Assembly: GCA_963701735.1 (NCBI GenBank) | Contig: CAVPBI010000026.1 | Location: 62,001 to 126,000 of the forward strand | Length of the DNA: 64,000 bases | Source: CAWABB01 sp963701735 | Lineage (GTDB): Bacteria > Bacteroidota > Ignavibacteria > UBA10030 > UBA6906 | Reading direction: 5' to 3' | Part shown: one piece after another, positions 19,144 through 28,058 of the stretch | Position numbering within the stretch: position 1 is the stretch's first letter | Layout of the letters: the number at the start of each line of letters is the position of its first letter | Notes under the pieces: generated by a model | The model's database searches: none | What the model saw: the letters and a program-made list of their open reading frames with translations, nothing else | What the model was told of the DNA's origin: nothing | Made by a program: the position numbers and the translations under genes

Positions 19144-20004
19144 TCAGAGCTCCTTCCGTTCCATGAGGGGACGGATTTTCGGCAGCGGATAGACGGGCCC
19201 TTCCTTGCAGATGAACGTGGGGCCGAACTGGCAGTGGCCGCAGAATCCGACCGCGCACTTCATGTTCCGCTCCATGGAGAGGAACACGTGGTCGGGCGGC
19301 ACGCCCCTTCGCTCGAGTTCATCCACGGTGTACTTCATCATGATCTCGGGGCCGCAGACGTACGCCACCGTCTCCCGTGCATCGAGCTTGATATAATTGA
19401 AGAGGCCCGTGACCACGCCGATGTGCCCCTTCCAGGAGGTATCGCCGCGGTCCACGGTGACCAGCGTTTCGATGTTGTTCTCGTTCGCCCATTTCTCCAG
19501 CTCGACACGGTAGAGGAGGTCGAGCGGGCTGCGTCCCCCGTACAGGACGATGATGCGCTTGTACAGGTCGCGTTGACGGGCCAGCGTGTACACCACGGGG
19601 CGGAGCGGGGCGAGTCCGATGCCGCCCGACACGATGCAGACGTCCTTCCCCTTCGCGACATCGATGGGCCAGCTCGAGCCGTAGGGGCCGCGGAGGCCGA
19701 TGACGTCGCCGCGCTTCTTCTGCGCGAGGGCCGTGGTGACCGTTCCGACGCGATGGATGGTATGATCGAGCAGGCCGGTCTTCTGCGGATCGGAACTGAT
19801 GGAGATGGCCGCCTCCCCGACCCCGAACACATAGACCATGTTGAACTGGCCGGGCAGAAACCTGAACGGCCCCGCCCAGTCGCCCATGTCGAGCGTCAGC
19901 GTGAACGTGTCGTCGTTCTCCCAGATGATCCTGCGGATAATCACAGGGTGGGAGACCATGGGATCCGTTACCCCGTGCGGGACGGGTGCAACGACGTTGT
20001 TCAT
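19144..20004 (-). CDS. hydG: Hydrogenase gamma subunit, FAD/NAD(P)-binding oxidoreductase
   Basis: 286 residues of the ferredoxin-NADP reductase-like fold, as in sulfhydrogenase gamma and dihydroorotate dehydrogenase PyrK. PGQFNMVYVFGVGEAAISIS is the FAD-binding segment, CIVSGGIGLAPLRPVVYTL the NAD(P)-binding loop, and YVCGPEIMMKYTVDEL the C-terminal nucleotide motif. The end carries a [2Fe-2S] site: CAVGFCGHCQFGPTFIC. It passes electrons between pyridine nucleotide and the Fe-S subunits. The ATG (20002-20004) overlaps the TGA of the cyclic-nucleotide-binding gene as ATGA, so these are coupled. Confidence 0.94.
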   Translation of the reverse strand: MNNVVAPVPHGVTDPMVSHPVIIRRIIWENDDTFTLTLDMGDWAGPFRFLPGQFNMVYVFGVGEAAISISSDPQKTGLLDHTIHRVGTVTTALAQKKRGDVIGLRGPYGSSWPIDVAKGKDVCIVSGGIGLAPLRPVVYTLARQRDLYKRIIVLYGGRSPLDLLYRVELEKWANENNIETLVTVDRGDTSWKGHIGVVTGLFNYIKLDARETVAYVCGPEIMMKYTVDELERRGVPPDHVFLSMERNMKCAVGFCGHCQFGPTFICKEGPVYPLPKIRPLMERKEL

Positions 20005-20483
20005 TTACGCTCCTCCGACGTGATGATCCCGTACATGTCGAGCAGCTGGAGCCGGGTCGCCTCAAGCCGGCTTTCCATCACCTGCGCGAGCCGCAGGAGG
20101 ACATCGTAGCCGAACCCGGAATCGGATTCGCATTTGTTCCTCAGGCATTCGCCGTCCAGGGCAATGGCGCGCGTTTCGACGGCCCCAACGGCGGTGAAGT
20201 GCCAGCGGTACGGCGAGATCAGCCAGGACCAGCCGAGGACTTCGCCCGGTCCCACCGTCTGGATCCTCATCGCACCGCGGCCCGGGAAGTCGATTTCGAG
20301 GGCGACGCGCCCGCTCCTGATGAGATAGAACGTGTTCGCAATCTCGCCCTCGCGGAAGATCGTCGCATTTTCCATGAAGCGGACGTTGGAGGCGCACCCG
20401 AGCAGCGTCTTCATGTGCTCTTCACTGAAGCCGGCGAGGAACGGATGCTGCTGGAGTGTGGTCGTCAGATCTTCGGTATGCAT
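20001..20483 (-). CDS. Cyclic-nucleotide-binding domain protein inside the hydrogenase operon
   Basis: About 160 residues, almost all one cNMP-binding (CAP-ED) domain: HPFLAGFSEEHMKTLLGCAS, IFREGEIANTFYLIRSGRVA, GPGEVLGWSWLISPYRWHF, AVGAVETRAIALDGECL. The phosphate-binding cassette of true cAMP binders (G-E-L/I-A...R-A-A) is only partly kept: GEVLGWSW...RWHFTA lacks the usual RxA. A C-terminal helix follows, and no helix-turn-helix is visible, so it is not a normal Crp/Fnr repressor or activator. Gene position between the beta and gamma subunit genes with overlaps on both sides suggests it binds or regulates the hydrogenase complex (inference). The ATG at 20483 is preferred, with GGGTGG 6 nt upstream; a GTG at 20492 is the alternative. 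Confidence 0.88.
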   Translation of the reverse strand: MHTEDLTTTLQQHPFLAGFSEEHMKTLLGCASNVRFMENATIFREGEIANTFYLIRSGRVALEIDFPGRGAMRIQTVGPGEVLGWSWLISPYRWHFTAVGAVETRAIALDGECLRNKCESDSGFGYDVLLRLAQVMESRLEATRLQLLDMYGIITSEERK

Positions 20484-20493
20484 GTCAGCCACC

Positions 20494-21617
20494 CTAGGTG
20501 TTGGTGGAGATAACTGTGGGTTCGATAAACGCCGCCGCCTCTGCCGTGATGTCGATGTGCGCGGGGCACCAGGTGATACACCGGCCGCAGCCCACGCACC
20601 CGGATTCGCCGAACTGGTCGACCCAGTGGACGAGCTTGTGCGTCATCCACTGTCGGTACCGCGTTCGGGTGGACATCCGGATATTGCCGCCGGCGACTTT
20701 TGTAAATTCGGTGGTGAAGCACGAATCCCAGCGGCGCCACCGCTCCGCGCGTGTCCCCGTCAGGTCCGTTGTCTCTTCCACTGTCGAGCAGAAACATGTC
20801 GGGCAGACCATCGTGCAGTTGGCGCACGAGAGGCACCGCTTGGCGATGTCATCCCAGCGTCCGTGGTCGAAGTACTCTCCCGCGATGGCGCTCTTGTCCC
20901 CCGGGGGCATCTGCCGGGAAAACATGCGACCCGCCTTCTCGAACAGCTCCTGGGCTTTGCGCTCCTCGTCCTGCCGGGCGGGCCTGGGCGACAACGAGGC
21001 CAGAAGGAGCCGGCCCCGTTCGGTCCCTCCCTCCGCGAGGAAGAGATGCTCGCCGCCATCGATCACTTCGGTCAGGGCGACGTCGAATCCTTCCGTGGCG
21101 CGCGGGCCCGTGTTCATCGACGAGCAGAAGCACGTGCCTCCGGGTTCGGTGCACTGCACGGCCACGATGAACGCGTTCGTCCGGCGTTCGACGTAACGCG
21201 GGATCGGCATACTCGCCGTTGCGGAACACTTTGTCGAGCAACGCCCATCGCGTGCAGGTCGCACGACCGCACGCCGATGAATGCATAGGGCGCGTGCGAG
21301 GCGCCGTTCGAGGGCTGAACCTCAAACGCCTTCCCCGATTTCGTGGCCTTGAACAGACAGGTGCGCGGCGGATACAGGAATCGCTTCCACGAATGCTGCG
21401 ACACGACATACCCGAACAGCGCGTCGTCGCCGCGCTTCTCCAGGCTGTACGCACCGGGCGATTGCTCCTCCCTCCACCCGCGCGGCAGGTCGTCGGCCGA
21501 GGAGATCTCGTCCAGAACGATCGCCCCGTCCCGGAGGGTCGGACCGATGAGCGCGAACCCCTGTGAACGGAGAGCGGAGAGGAGTGAAGCGAGGCCTTCG
21601 AGCGTGAGAACGTCCAT
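20494..21617 (-). CDS. hydB: Hydrogenase beta subunit (4Fe-4S, sulfhydrogenase type), two close frame breaks near 21205-21240
   Basis: The ATG at 21617 gives MDVLTLEGLASLLSALRSQG, GYVVSQHSWKRFLYPP and FIGVRSCDLHAMG, the start of the sulfhydrogenase beta subunit. A short piece LLDKVFRNGEYADP is in a second frame and the remainder, YVERRTNAFIVAVQCTEPGG then TCFCSSMNTGP, is in a third, so two indels about 35 nt apart are needed. The C-terminal part holds two ferredoxin-like sites, CLSCANCTMVCPTCFC and CVGCGRCITWCP. The joined length of about 374 residues is right. It carries electrons to partner proteins in group 3b enzymes (reported NADPH or polysulfide activity). It is the first gene of the operon; its TAG (20494-20496) lies just before the cyclic-nucleotide-binding gene. 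Confidence 0.88.
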
Positions 21618-22018
21618 GATGGCTCTCTGAGATGGTCGAGGGAAATCCCGTCACATTCGTACGACAGAAGGCGTGCCACGGAGAGAACGCGATGTTCTTC
21701 GCGTGTCTTGGAACATAAACCGCTTGCGGCCCGTCGTCCCTTCTCAGGTGTGCGAAGAGGCGGCTTCTGCGGTTCCTACTGTTGACAATCAGGCGGGAAG
21801 AGCAGCGCGAGCAAGTGTTGAAAACTTCAACACTAAGTGTAATCAGTTGAGGGATTGGGAGGGGTGGGTCGAGGACTCAGGGTGGCACGGACGCGGGATG
21901 CTGGGGACGAATGATGACGTTGGATGATGGCCGAGTCGATGAAAATTGCGGGATATAGGGACGGTTGGATGCAGGATGGGGTCGGCGAAGGGCGAACGCG
22001 ACGAAGGATGCGGCGAGA
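21618..22018. other. Intergenic region upstream of the hydrogenase operon
   Basis: No credible gene. It holds the likely promoter of the hydrogenase operon (minus strand) and the downstream end of the MFS gene. The only clear structure is the palindrome at 21814-21834; 21843-21960 is purine-biased on the plus strand without repeats. Confidence 0.6.
21814..21834. promoter_or_regulatory. Perfect 9-bp palindrome with 3-nt centre upstream of the hydrogenase operon
   Basis: AGTGTTGAA, AAC, TTCAACACT. It lies about 200 nt before the hydB start. It resembles a Crp/Fnr half-site pair (TTGA...TCAA), but the spacing is five, not six, bases. An operator or a weak terminator for the MFS gene are both possible. 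Confidence 0.45.
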
Positions 22019-23525
22019 TCAGGAAGCCGCGGATCGACCTGTGACGCGAGGAAGGAAGAACGACATCGTGAACGAGACGAGCGCAACGACGAGCGCGATG
22101 AGAAACACGACCTGCATCCCGTCGCCGAATGCGCGCACCACGAGATCCTGCTCGGACGGAGCGAGCGTCGCGCGCACGGCAGGCTCGATGAGCTTCTGCG
22201 GGTCCGCGACCGGAAGCCCGCCGATCAGCGCTCCCCCGAGAACGGAACCCATGACGCCGTTCAGCGCCGACCCGAGCACGCTCACGCCCACGGCGCCACC
22301 GATCGTGCGCGACAACATCTGCGACGACGTGGCGACACCGATGCTCTTCTGCTCGACGCTCTGCTGCACCGTCAGCATCAGCGACGGTGTCTGACATCCC
22401 ATCCCGATGCCGATGAGCGTCACGCACCCCATCAGGTACCAGACACCGATTCCGGCGCCCGCGATATACGCAAGGAAGAGTCCCGCCGCCATAAAGACCA
22501 GCCCGATCCTCACGAGACGCGGCTCGCCCCACCGGTGTGCAACGCGCCCCGCCAGCAGGCTCGCCGTCGACCATCCGAGGGACATGGGGGTGATCATCAA
22601 TCCGGCCTGCATCGCAGTCCCTCCCAGGATCGTCTGCGCGAACAGCGGGGCATACGCGATCACTCCATACACGGCGATGCTCCCGGTAAAGCCAAGGAGG
22701 TTTCCGAGCCAGAACGCGCGGCGACGGAAGAAACCGATTTCGAGGATCGGATGCGGCGCGGAGCGCTCGCGCCGGATGAAGAGAAAGAGAAACAGCACCC
22801 AGGCAGCCAGCAGAAGGAGAACAGCCTCGTCCAGAATCGTCCGCTCGCGGCTCAGGCGCAGGAGCGCCAGCAGCAGGCTGATGATCGTGAGCGTCAGCAG
22901 GATCGCACCCGGGAAGTCGATCGGCTCGCGCCTGTGCCGGGGCTCCTCCCTGATAATTGGACGCGATGATCAGCATCGACGCAATCCCGATCGGGATATT
23001 CAAGTAGAACACCCACGTCCACCCGATCGAGACGACGACCGCGCTCCCGAGCAGCGGCCCGATCACGGCGGACACGCCCCATGCCGACGCGATCGCGCCC
23101 AGAGCTTTCCCCCTCTCGCTCGGGGGGAACACCGTGCTGATCAGCGCGAACGGCATGGACGAGAGTCCGCCGGCGCCGATCCCCTGGATCCCTCTATAGA
23201 TGATGAGCTGGACCATCGACGAGGAAGTCCCGCACAGGATCGATCCGAGGAGGAAGGTGCACACCGCCCCGAAGAACAGCATCCGCTTCCCGTAGACGTC
23301 CGACAGCTTCCCCCAGAGCGGCATCGAGACCGCGGTCATGATCATGTAGACCGAGAAGACCCAGCCGTAGAGCTGAAGCCCGCCGAGCTCGGTGACGATC
23401 GTCGGCATGACCGTCGCGAGGATGGTGGTGTCGAGCGCGGCGATGAAGCTGGCGAGAATCCCGCCGAGGATGATCCAGGTCTTCGCGTGCGGCTGGCGGG
23501 AATCGGATGGATCGGGGGAGGACAT
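22019..23525 (-). CDS. MFS multidrug exporter, DHA2 (EmrB/QacA) family, frame break near 22950
   Basis: The ATG at 23525 opens MSSPDPSDSRQPHAKTWIIL, then GGILASFIAALDTTILATVM with the motif D1 aspartate typical of drug:H+ antiporters, SMPLWGKLSDVYGKRMLFFG (motif A), and YRGIQGIGAGGLSSMPFAL with the GxGxGG region (motif B/C area). After IIASNYQ the frame must change near 22950 to continue with hydrophobic helices (TLTIISLLLALLRL) and LEIGFFRRRAFWLGNLLGF, then SLMLTVQQSVEQKSIGVATS to the stop at 22019. About 500 residues with 14 predicted helices. Likely exports drugs or toxic metabolites across the inner membrane. It ends head-to-tail after endonuclease III (7 nt gap). Confidence 0.85.
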
Positions 23526-23532
23526 GACGGAA

Positions 23533-24456
23533 TCAGCCACCGAACGAATCGGCCGAAGGGCAGCGCGAGCGGACGGGGCAGTCAACGCACAGCGGACGGC
23601 GCGCGTTGCACCACTTCCGGCCGTGAAGAATCAGGATGGACGAGACCTCGATCCAATCGGAGGGCGGGAAGACTTTCGTGAGGTCCGCCTCGATCTTCTC
23701 GGGTGTGTTCTGAGCGGAGAACCCCAGCCGTCCGGCGAGCCGCTGGACATGGGTGTCGACGACGACCCCGGAGGCGATCCCGAACGCCTGGCCGAGCACG
23801 ACGTTTGCGGTTTTCCTCCCCACGCCCGGGAGCGTGACCAGCTCCTCCATCCGGTCCGGGACATGCCCGCCGTGCCGTTCGAGCAGCGCCGCGCTGCAGG
23901 CGAGGATGCTCCTGGTTTTGTTTCTGAAGAACCCTGTGGAGCGGATGATCTCCTCGATCGCAGTCCGGTCGGCCCGTGCGAATTCCGCCGGGCCCGGGTA
24001 CGCTGCGAAAAGCCCGGGCGTCACCATGTTGACGCGCTCGTCGGTGCACTGCGCGGAGAGGATCGTGGCGATGAGGAGCTGGAAGGGGTTGCCGTGCCTG
24101 AGGGCCGTGACGGCTCCGGGGAACTCCTTCCGGAGGATGCCGAGTATCCCGGCCGCCCTGGCCTGCTTCGCTCCGGGGGCCTCCGGGGCTCCCACTGCCG
24201 CCCCGCCACGTCCCTTCGCCCCGGCACCCGCCTTCTTCAGGCGAACATCCCGCCTGGGACTCTCTGTCTTGTTCACACGAACACTCTTCTCAGGGCTCGC
24301 TTTCGTCTTCGCACGAAGACCTTTCCTGGGGCTTACGCTCTTCTTTGAGCCGGCAACCTGCCCGGGGGCAGGACGCTTCTTCGAGTCAGCCTTCTTTCTG
24401 GTTCCAGCTTTCGACTTGGACACAGGCTCACCAGTACGTTGTCGTGATCGTGACAT
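23533..24456 (-). CDS. nth: Endonuclease III with a long basic N-terminal tail
   Basis: The C-terminal 210 residues are a complete Nth DNA glycosylase/AP lyase for oxidised pyrimidines: LIATILSAQCTDERVN, helix-hairpin-helix LPGVGRKTANVVLGQAFG with the catalytic Lys, VDTHVQRLAGRLGF with the catalytic Asp, and the [4Fe-4S] loop C-x6-C-x2-C-x5-C (CNARRPLCVDCPVRSRC). About 95 residues precede it, very rich in Lys, Arg, Ser and Pro (KKSVSPRKGLRAKTKASPEK); ordinary Nth has almost none of this. Such a tail could bind DNA nonspecifically. Start options: ATG 24456 (overlaps the ferredoxin gene by 29 nt) or GTG 24423, which lies just after the ferredoxin stop; both keep the tail. Confidence 0.92.
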   Translation of the reverse strand: MSRSRQRTGEPVSKSKAGTRKKADSKKRPAPGQVAGSKKSVSPRKGLRAKTKASPEKSVRVNKTESPRRDVRLKKAGAGAKGRGGAAVGAPEAPGAKQARAAGILGILRKEFPGAVTALRHGNPFQLLIATILSAQCTDERVNMVTPGLFAAYPGPAEFARADRTAIEEIIRSTGFFRNKTRSILACSAALLERHGGHVPDRMEELVTLPGVGRKTANVVLGQAFGIASGVVVDTHVQRLAGRLGFSAQNTPEKIEADLTKVFPPSDWIEVSSILILHGRKWCNARRPLCVDCPVRSRCPSADSFGG

Positions 24457-24715
24457 CGCCTTTGACTTTCGCCAGGCACGCCGCCCGCTCGTCCTCTTTG
24501 AACCCATGCTGGTCCATCAGGCGCTTCTCGAGAGGCGTCGGGGGTGCGAGGTTCTCGACCCCGTCAACGACCCTCACGCGGCACCACCCGCAGATCCCCT
24601 CGCCGCTGCACGACTGGCCCAGGGGCACGTCCACCTGGTTCGCGGCGGCAAGCAGCGTGGCGTGCGGCTTGATCTCGCGTTCTTTGTTCAGCGGTATGAA
24701 TTTTACTTTGGGCAT
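24428..24715 (-). CDS. [2Fe-2S] ferredoxin, plant/adrenodoxin type
   Basis: 95 residues. Cluster ligands CSGEGICGWC (C-x5-C-x2-C) and a later Cys in DERAACLAKVKGD are the four expected. It begins MPKVKFIPLNKEREIKPHAT, where the short beta strands of the fold are visible. A soluble electron carrier; the partner is not evident. It sits 27 nt after DNA polymerase X and overlaps the endonuclease III start. Since Nth has an iron-sulfur cluster the pairing may be coincidence or co-regulation. Confidence 0.9.
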   Translation of the reverse strand: MPKVKFIPLNKEREIKPHATLLAAANQVDVPLGQSCSGEGICGWCRVRVVDGVENLAPPTPLEKRLMDQHGFKEDERAACLAKVKGDVTITTTYW

Positions 24716-24742
24716 TCGAAGACCGTCAATTTACCCGCGCGC

Positions 24743-26503
24743 TCATGTGTTCCGCCGGCCAAGAAGCCTGGCGACTGCAGACGCGGTCCGGGTGTTCAGG
24801 ACGTCCCCTGCGCGGAGCCAACCTTTGCGCGCAACCCCGACGCCAAAGGGAACATCCCGCAGCCCCTCCACCGAATGTGCGTCGGGATTGATGCTGATCA
24901 TCACGCCCTTGTCCCGCGCATGCCTGCAGAGCCGCCAGTCGAGATCCAGCCGCATCGGATGAGCGTTGATCTCGATCATCTTCCCGTAGTCCGCGGCCGC
25001 CTGGATCACCTCCAGCATATTGACCGGGTACGCATCGCGGGAGAGCAGGAGCCGGCCCGTCGGGTGGCCGAGCATCGTCACATACTTGTTCTTCAGCGCC
25101 TTCACGATCCGGCGCGTCATGTCCTTCTCGCTCATCTTGAAGCTGCTGTGCACGGAGACGACGACATACTCGAACGTGGCCAGGACGCTCTCCGGCCAGT
25201 CCAGCGACCCGTCCGGCAGGATGTCGCACTCCGTTCCTTTGAACACCCTGAACTTCTTCAGCTTCGCGTTCAGCGCGTCGATATCCTTCTGCTGCGCCTT
25301 CACCTTCACGACGGACAGCCCTCCCGCATACGCGGCCACCTTGCTGTGGTCGGCGATGCCGAGGTACTCCCACCCCAACTCCTGAGCCCCTCTGACCATG
25401 TCTTCCAGCGTGTTCACCCCGTCGCTGGCAGTCGTGTGGCAGTGGAACGTCCCTTTGATATCCGACTCTTCAATCAGCTCGGGCAGCGCATCCTTCCCGG
25501 CTGCTTCGATCTCCCCGATATCCTCCCGCAGTTCAGGCGGCACGTACGCGAGCTTCAGGGCCTTATAGATGCCGGCCTCTTCCCTGCACGCGACCACGGT
25601 CTTTGTCTTGCCGCGCGCGCCTTCGTCGCCGAGTTTCGAGAATCCGTACTCGTTCAGGCTCCAGCCGAAGTCCTTCGCGCGCGTCCGGAGAGCGACGTTG
25701 TGCTCCTTGCTGCCGGTAAAATAGTTGAGCGCGAAAGGATATTCATTGTCTGCGACGATCCGAAGGTCGCACTGGATGCCGCCCTCGAGCGTAACGCTCG
25801 ACTTCGTCTCCCCTCTGGCGATGACCGCTCCGACGAGGTCGTGCGAGACGAAGGCCTCCATGATCCGCTCCCTGTCACGGTCCTTCGCGCTGACGACGAT
25901 ATCGATGTCGCCGATGACTTCCTTGCGGCGGCGGAGGCTCCCTGCCACTTCCGCGCGTTCGACGCCGCGCACGCCCCTGATATGTGTGAGCATTGTCGCG
26001 GCCGGACCGGCGGCCACGGGGTACAACGATTTTTCGGCGCGATGTCGCAGGCTGTCGATTCCGGCGAGGATATTCTCCTGTGTTTTCGCGCCGAATCCTT
26101 CAAGTTTGGAGAGCCGGTCAGCCTTCGCCGCAGCTTCCAGCGCATCGATGGTGGTGATCTTCAGCTTCTCATACAGGATCTTCACGCGCTTCGGCCCGAG
26201 CCCCTGGATCCGGAGCATCTCGAGGAGCCCCGGAGGGAGCGACTTCTTCAGCGTCTCGTACTCGGCCGAGGTCCCCGTCCGCACCATGTCGGAGACGATC
26301 TCGGCAATGCTTTTGCCGATCCCCTTGATATCGGTCAGCCGGCCCTGGTCTACCAGAGCGCCGAGGTCATCGGTAACGCCCTCGAGGACACGCGCGGCGT
26401 TGTGAAAGGCTCTGGACTTGAACGGATTCGCCCCCTGGAGTTCCAGGAGCGTCCCCATCTCTTCCAGATGCGACGCGATCCGTTTTTTGTCAGCTCGTTC
26501 CAT
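24743..26503 (-). CDS. polX: DNA polymerase X family with PHP domain
   Basis: 586 residues from the ATG at 26503 (MERADKKRIASHLEEMGTLL). The N-terminal 8-kDa-like and helix-hairpin-helix parts are GRLTDIKGIGKSIAEIVSDM and MLRIQGLGPKRVKILYEKL. The palm has GSLRRRKEVIGDIDIVVSAK with the two metal-binding Asp of DxD. The C-terminal PHP domain (about 340-575) carries FHCHTTASDGVNTLEDM, IADHSKVAAYAGG, SVHSSFKMSEKDM, GHPTGRLL and EINAHPMRLD, the metal ligands of a 3'-5' exonuclease as shown in Bacillus PolX. Gap-filling repair synthesis is its known role. Length and domain order equal those of bacterial PolX (about 570). It lies with nth, suggesting a small repair group. Confidence 0.95.
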   Translation of the reverse strand: MERADKKRIASHLEEMGTLLELQGANPFKSRAFHNAARVLEGVTDDLGALVDQGRLTDIKGIGKSIAEIVSDMVRTGTSAEYETLKKSLPPGLLEMLRIQGLGPKRVKILYEKLKITTIDALEAAAKADRLSKLEGFGAKTQENILAGIDSLRHRAEKSLYPVAAGPAATMLTHIRGVRGVERAEVAGSLRRRKEVIGDIDIVVSAKDRDRERIMEAFVSHDLVGAVIARGETKSSVTLEGGIQCDLRIVADNEYPFALNYFTGSKEHNVALRTRAKDFGWSLNEYGFSKLGDEGARGKTKTVVACREEAGIYKALKLAYVPPELREDIGEIEAAGKDALPELIEESDIKGTFHCHTTASDGVNTLEDMVRGAQELGWEYLGIADHSKVAAYAGGLSVVKVKAQQKDIDALNAKLKKFRVFKGTECDILPDGSLDWPESVLATFEYVVVSVHSSFKMSEKDMTRRIVKALKNKYVTMLGHPTGRLLLSRDAYPVNMLEVIQAAADYGKMIEINAHPMRLDLDWRLCRHARDKGVMISINPDAHSVEGLRDVPFGVGVARKGWLRAGDVLNTRTASAVARLLGRRNT

Positions 26504-26541
26504 AGGAAGCAGGTGTCGCCGGGGTGGCCCGGCTCCACGAC

Positions 26542-26979
26542 TCAATATTGTCGTACGCGATTCTTCTCTCGCCGCCACTTCATGAGCGCGAATGGCAGCG
26601 CACCGAGCGACCCGAGCAACGCACCGAGAATTGTCATGAGAAGGACGGCCACAAGGACCGTCAGCAGGGGCATGTCCGACCCGGGAGAGAAGATCCGGAC
26701 AATCCCGCCGCCAAGCGCATAGGCAAAGCCCGTCAGCGCGCCTCCGAGGAGGCCGGCGGCGAACGAAGCCACCCAGCCCGCGAGCGCCCCGGCGATGACC
26801 GTGAGGAGAAACGGGACAATCCCCGCATCCGCGATATCAGGCGATCTCAATCCCCCGAGTTCGAGCGCTGCGGCAATTCCGAACGAGAGGACAGCCATGA
26901 CGACGTAGACAAGCGCCAGAGGCTTCCGGGAGGCCGATGCTGTCGGCTGAATCGACGTAGGAATCGCCGCGATGTTCAC
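26542..26979 (-). CDS. Small integral membrane protein of unknown function
   Basis: About 145 residues from a GTG at 26979; a longer reading would run into the dusB gene and is very basic, so I reject it. Four hydrophobic helices are visible: PLALVYVVMAVLSFGIAAAL, VPFLLTVIAGALAGWVASFA, LLGGALTGFAYALGGGIV and LLTVLVAVLLMTILGALLGS. Glycine-rich helices and the end MKWRREKNRVRQY put the C-terminus in the cytoplasm. No family is recognised. It lies between dusB and polX on the same strand (gaps of 55 and 38 nt). Confidence 0.6.
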   Translation of the reverse strand: MNIAAIPTSIQPTASASRKPLALVYVVMAVLSFGIAAALELGGLRSPDIADAGIVPFLLTVIAGALAGWVASFAAGLLGGALTGFAYALGGGIVRIFSPGSDMPLLTVLVAVLLMTILGALLGSLGALPFALMKWRREKNRVRQY

Positions 26980-27034
26980 GAATGAGGGCCCAAACGAAAA
27001 ACTGTAAAGAGATTCGCAGCGAGAGTCAAGGTTG

Positions 27035-28054
27035 CTACGCTTGCTGGGGCGCTTCGTGGGGGAGCCCCTCCACCTCGGGGATCCGGCCATGAGGGTAGGT
27101 TTCCAGCAGACCCTCGAGGAAGCGATCGATCTCGGCTTTCTGGGTGAACGTCATGAGGCCGGCCCTGATCCTTGCCATCATCGGCATGTGCCGGAGGTAG
27201 CCGGCGTAGTGCTTCCGCATCTCGAGGACGCCGACGCGTTCGCCCTTGTACTCGATGGCGAGATCCAGGTGTTCCCGGAGCGTCTGTACGCGCTCTTCGA
27301 GCGTCGCTTCGGGCAGGAGCTCTCCGGTCTTCAGGTAGTGTTTTGCCTCGCGGAAGATCCAGGGGTTGAGGATGGCCCCGCGCCCGATCATCACCGCGTC
27401 GGCTCCGGTCGTCGCCAGGACGGACGCCACGTTTTCCGGCGTCACGACATCCCCGTTCACGATGACGGGAATGGAGACCGCTTCCTTCACGCGTGGAATC
27501 CAGCTGTAGTCGACGGTGCCCTTGTGCCCCTGGTCGCGCGTGCGACAGTGAATCGTGATCGCCTTGATGCCGACCTGCTCACACATCTTCGCGACGTCCA
27601 CGATCCTGATGCTCGCCGGGTCCCAGCCAAGGCGCGTCTTCAGCGTCACGGGCGTCTTGACCGCCTTCACGACCGTGGCTGCAAGCCGTTCCATCTTCGG
27701 AATGTCGCGAAGAAGTCCGGCCCCGGCGCCGCGCATCGCGACGTCTTTCACCCAGCATCCGCAGTTGATGTCGATCAGGTCGGGTTGGAACGACTCCGCA
27801 ATTTCCGCTGCGGTCGACATCCGCTCGATCTCGCCGCCATAGATCTGGATGCCGAGCGGGCGTTCTTCCTCGCGGAAGAACATCTTCTTCTGCGTCTTCT
27901 TCGAGCCCCGGGTGAGCCCGTCGGAGTTGACGAACTCGGTGTAGACGATGTCCGCCCCGAACCGCTTGCAGATCACCCGGAACGGAAGATCGGTCACGTC
28001 TTCCATCGGCGCGAGGAGGAGCCCCTTCTCGATATCGATTGAGCCAATCTTCAC
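27035..28054 (-). CDS. dusB: tRNA-dihydrouridine synthase B
   Basis: 339 residues starting at a GTG (28054) behind AAGGAG/AAGGGG. LLAPMEDVTDLPFRVICKRF is the FMN-binding start of the TIM barrel, INCGCWVKDV carries the catalytic Cys, RLGWDPASI and IHCRTRDQGHKGTVDYSWI the tRNA/FMN site, and NGDVVTPENVASVLATTGAD plus MIGRGAILNPW the phosphate-binding end. It reduces specific uridines in the tRNA D-loop using NADPH and FMN. Length is normal (about 330). The start region lies inside a run of AGTGAAG repeats. Confidence 0.95.
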   Translation of the reverse strand: MKIGSIDIEKGLLLAPMEDVTDLPFRVICKRFGADIVYTEFVNSDGLTRGSKKTQKKMFFREEERPLGIQIYGGEIERMSTAAEIAESFQPDLIDINCGCWVKDVAMRGAGAGLLRDIPKMERLAATVVKAVKTPVTLKTRLGWDPASIRIVDVAKMCEQVGIKAITIHCRTRDQGHKGTVDYSWIPRVKEAVSIPVIVNGDVVTPENVASVLATTGADAVMIGRGAILNPWIFREAKHYLKTGELLPEATLEERVQTLREHLDLAIEYKGERVGVLEMRKHYAGYLRHMPMMARIRAGLMTFTQKAEIDRFLEGLLETYPHGRIPEVEGLPHEAPQQA

Positions 28055-28058
28055 AGCC

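Noticed and set aside
21818..21830. Fnr/Crp box in front of the hydrogenase operon
   Set aside because: TTGA and TCAA are separated by five bases, whereas Fnr/Crp sites need six; kept only as a palindrome of unknown role.
23753..26722. 989-codon plus-strand open frame across nth, ferredoxin and polX
   Set aside because: Antisense to three well-recognised genes, no conserved domain, composition typical of a reverse-frame shadow.
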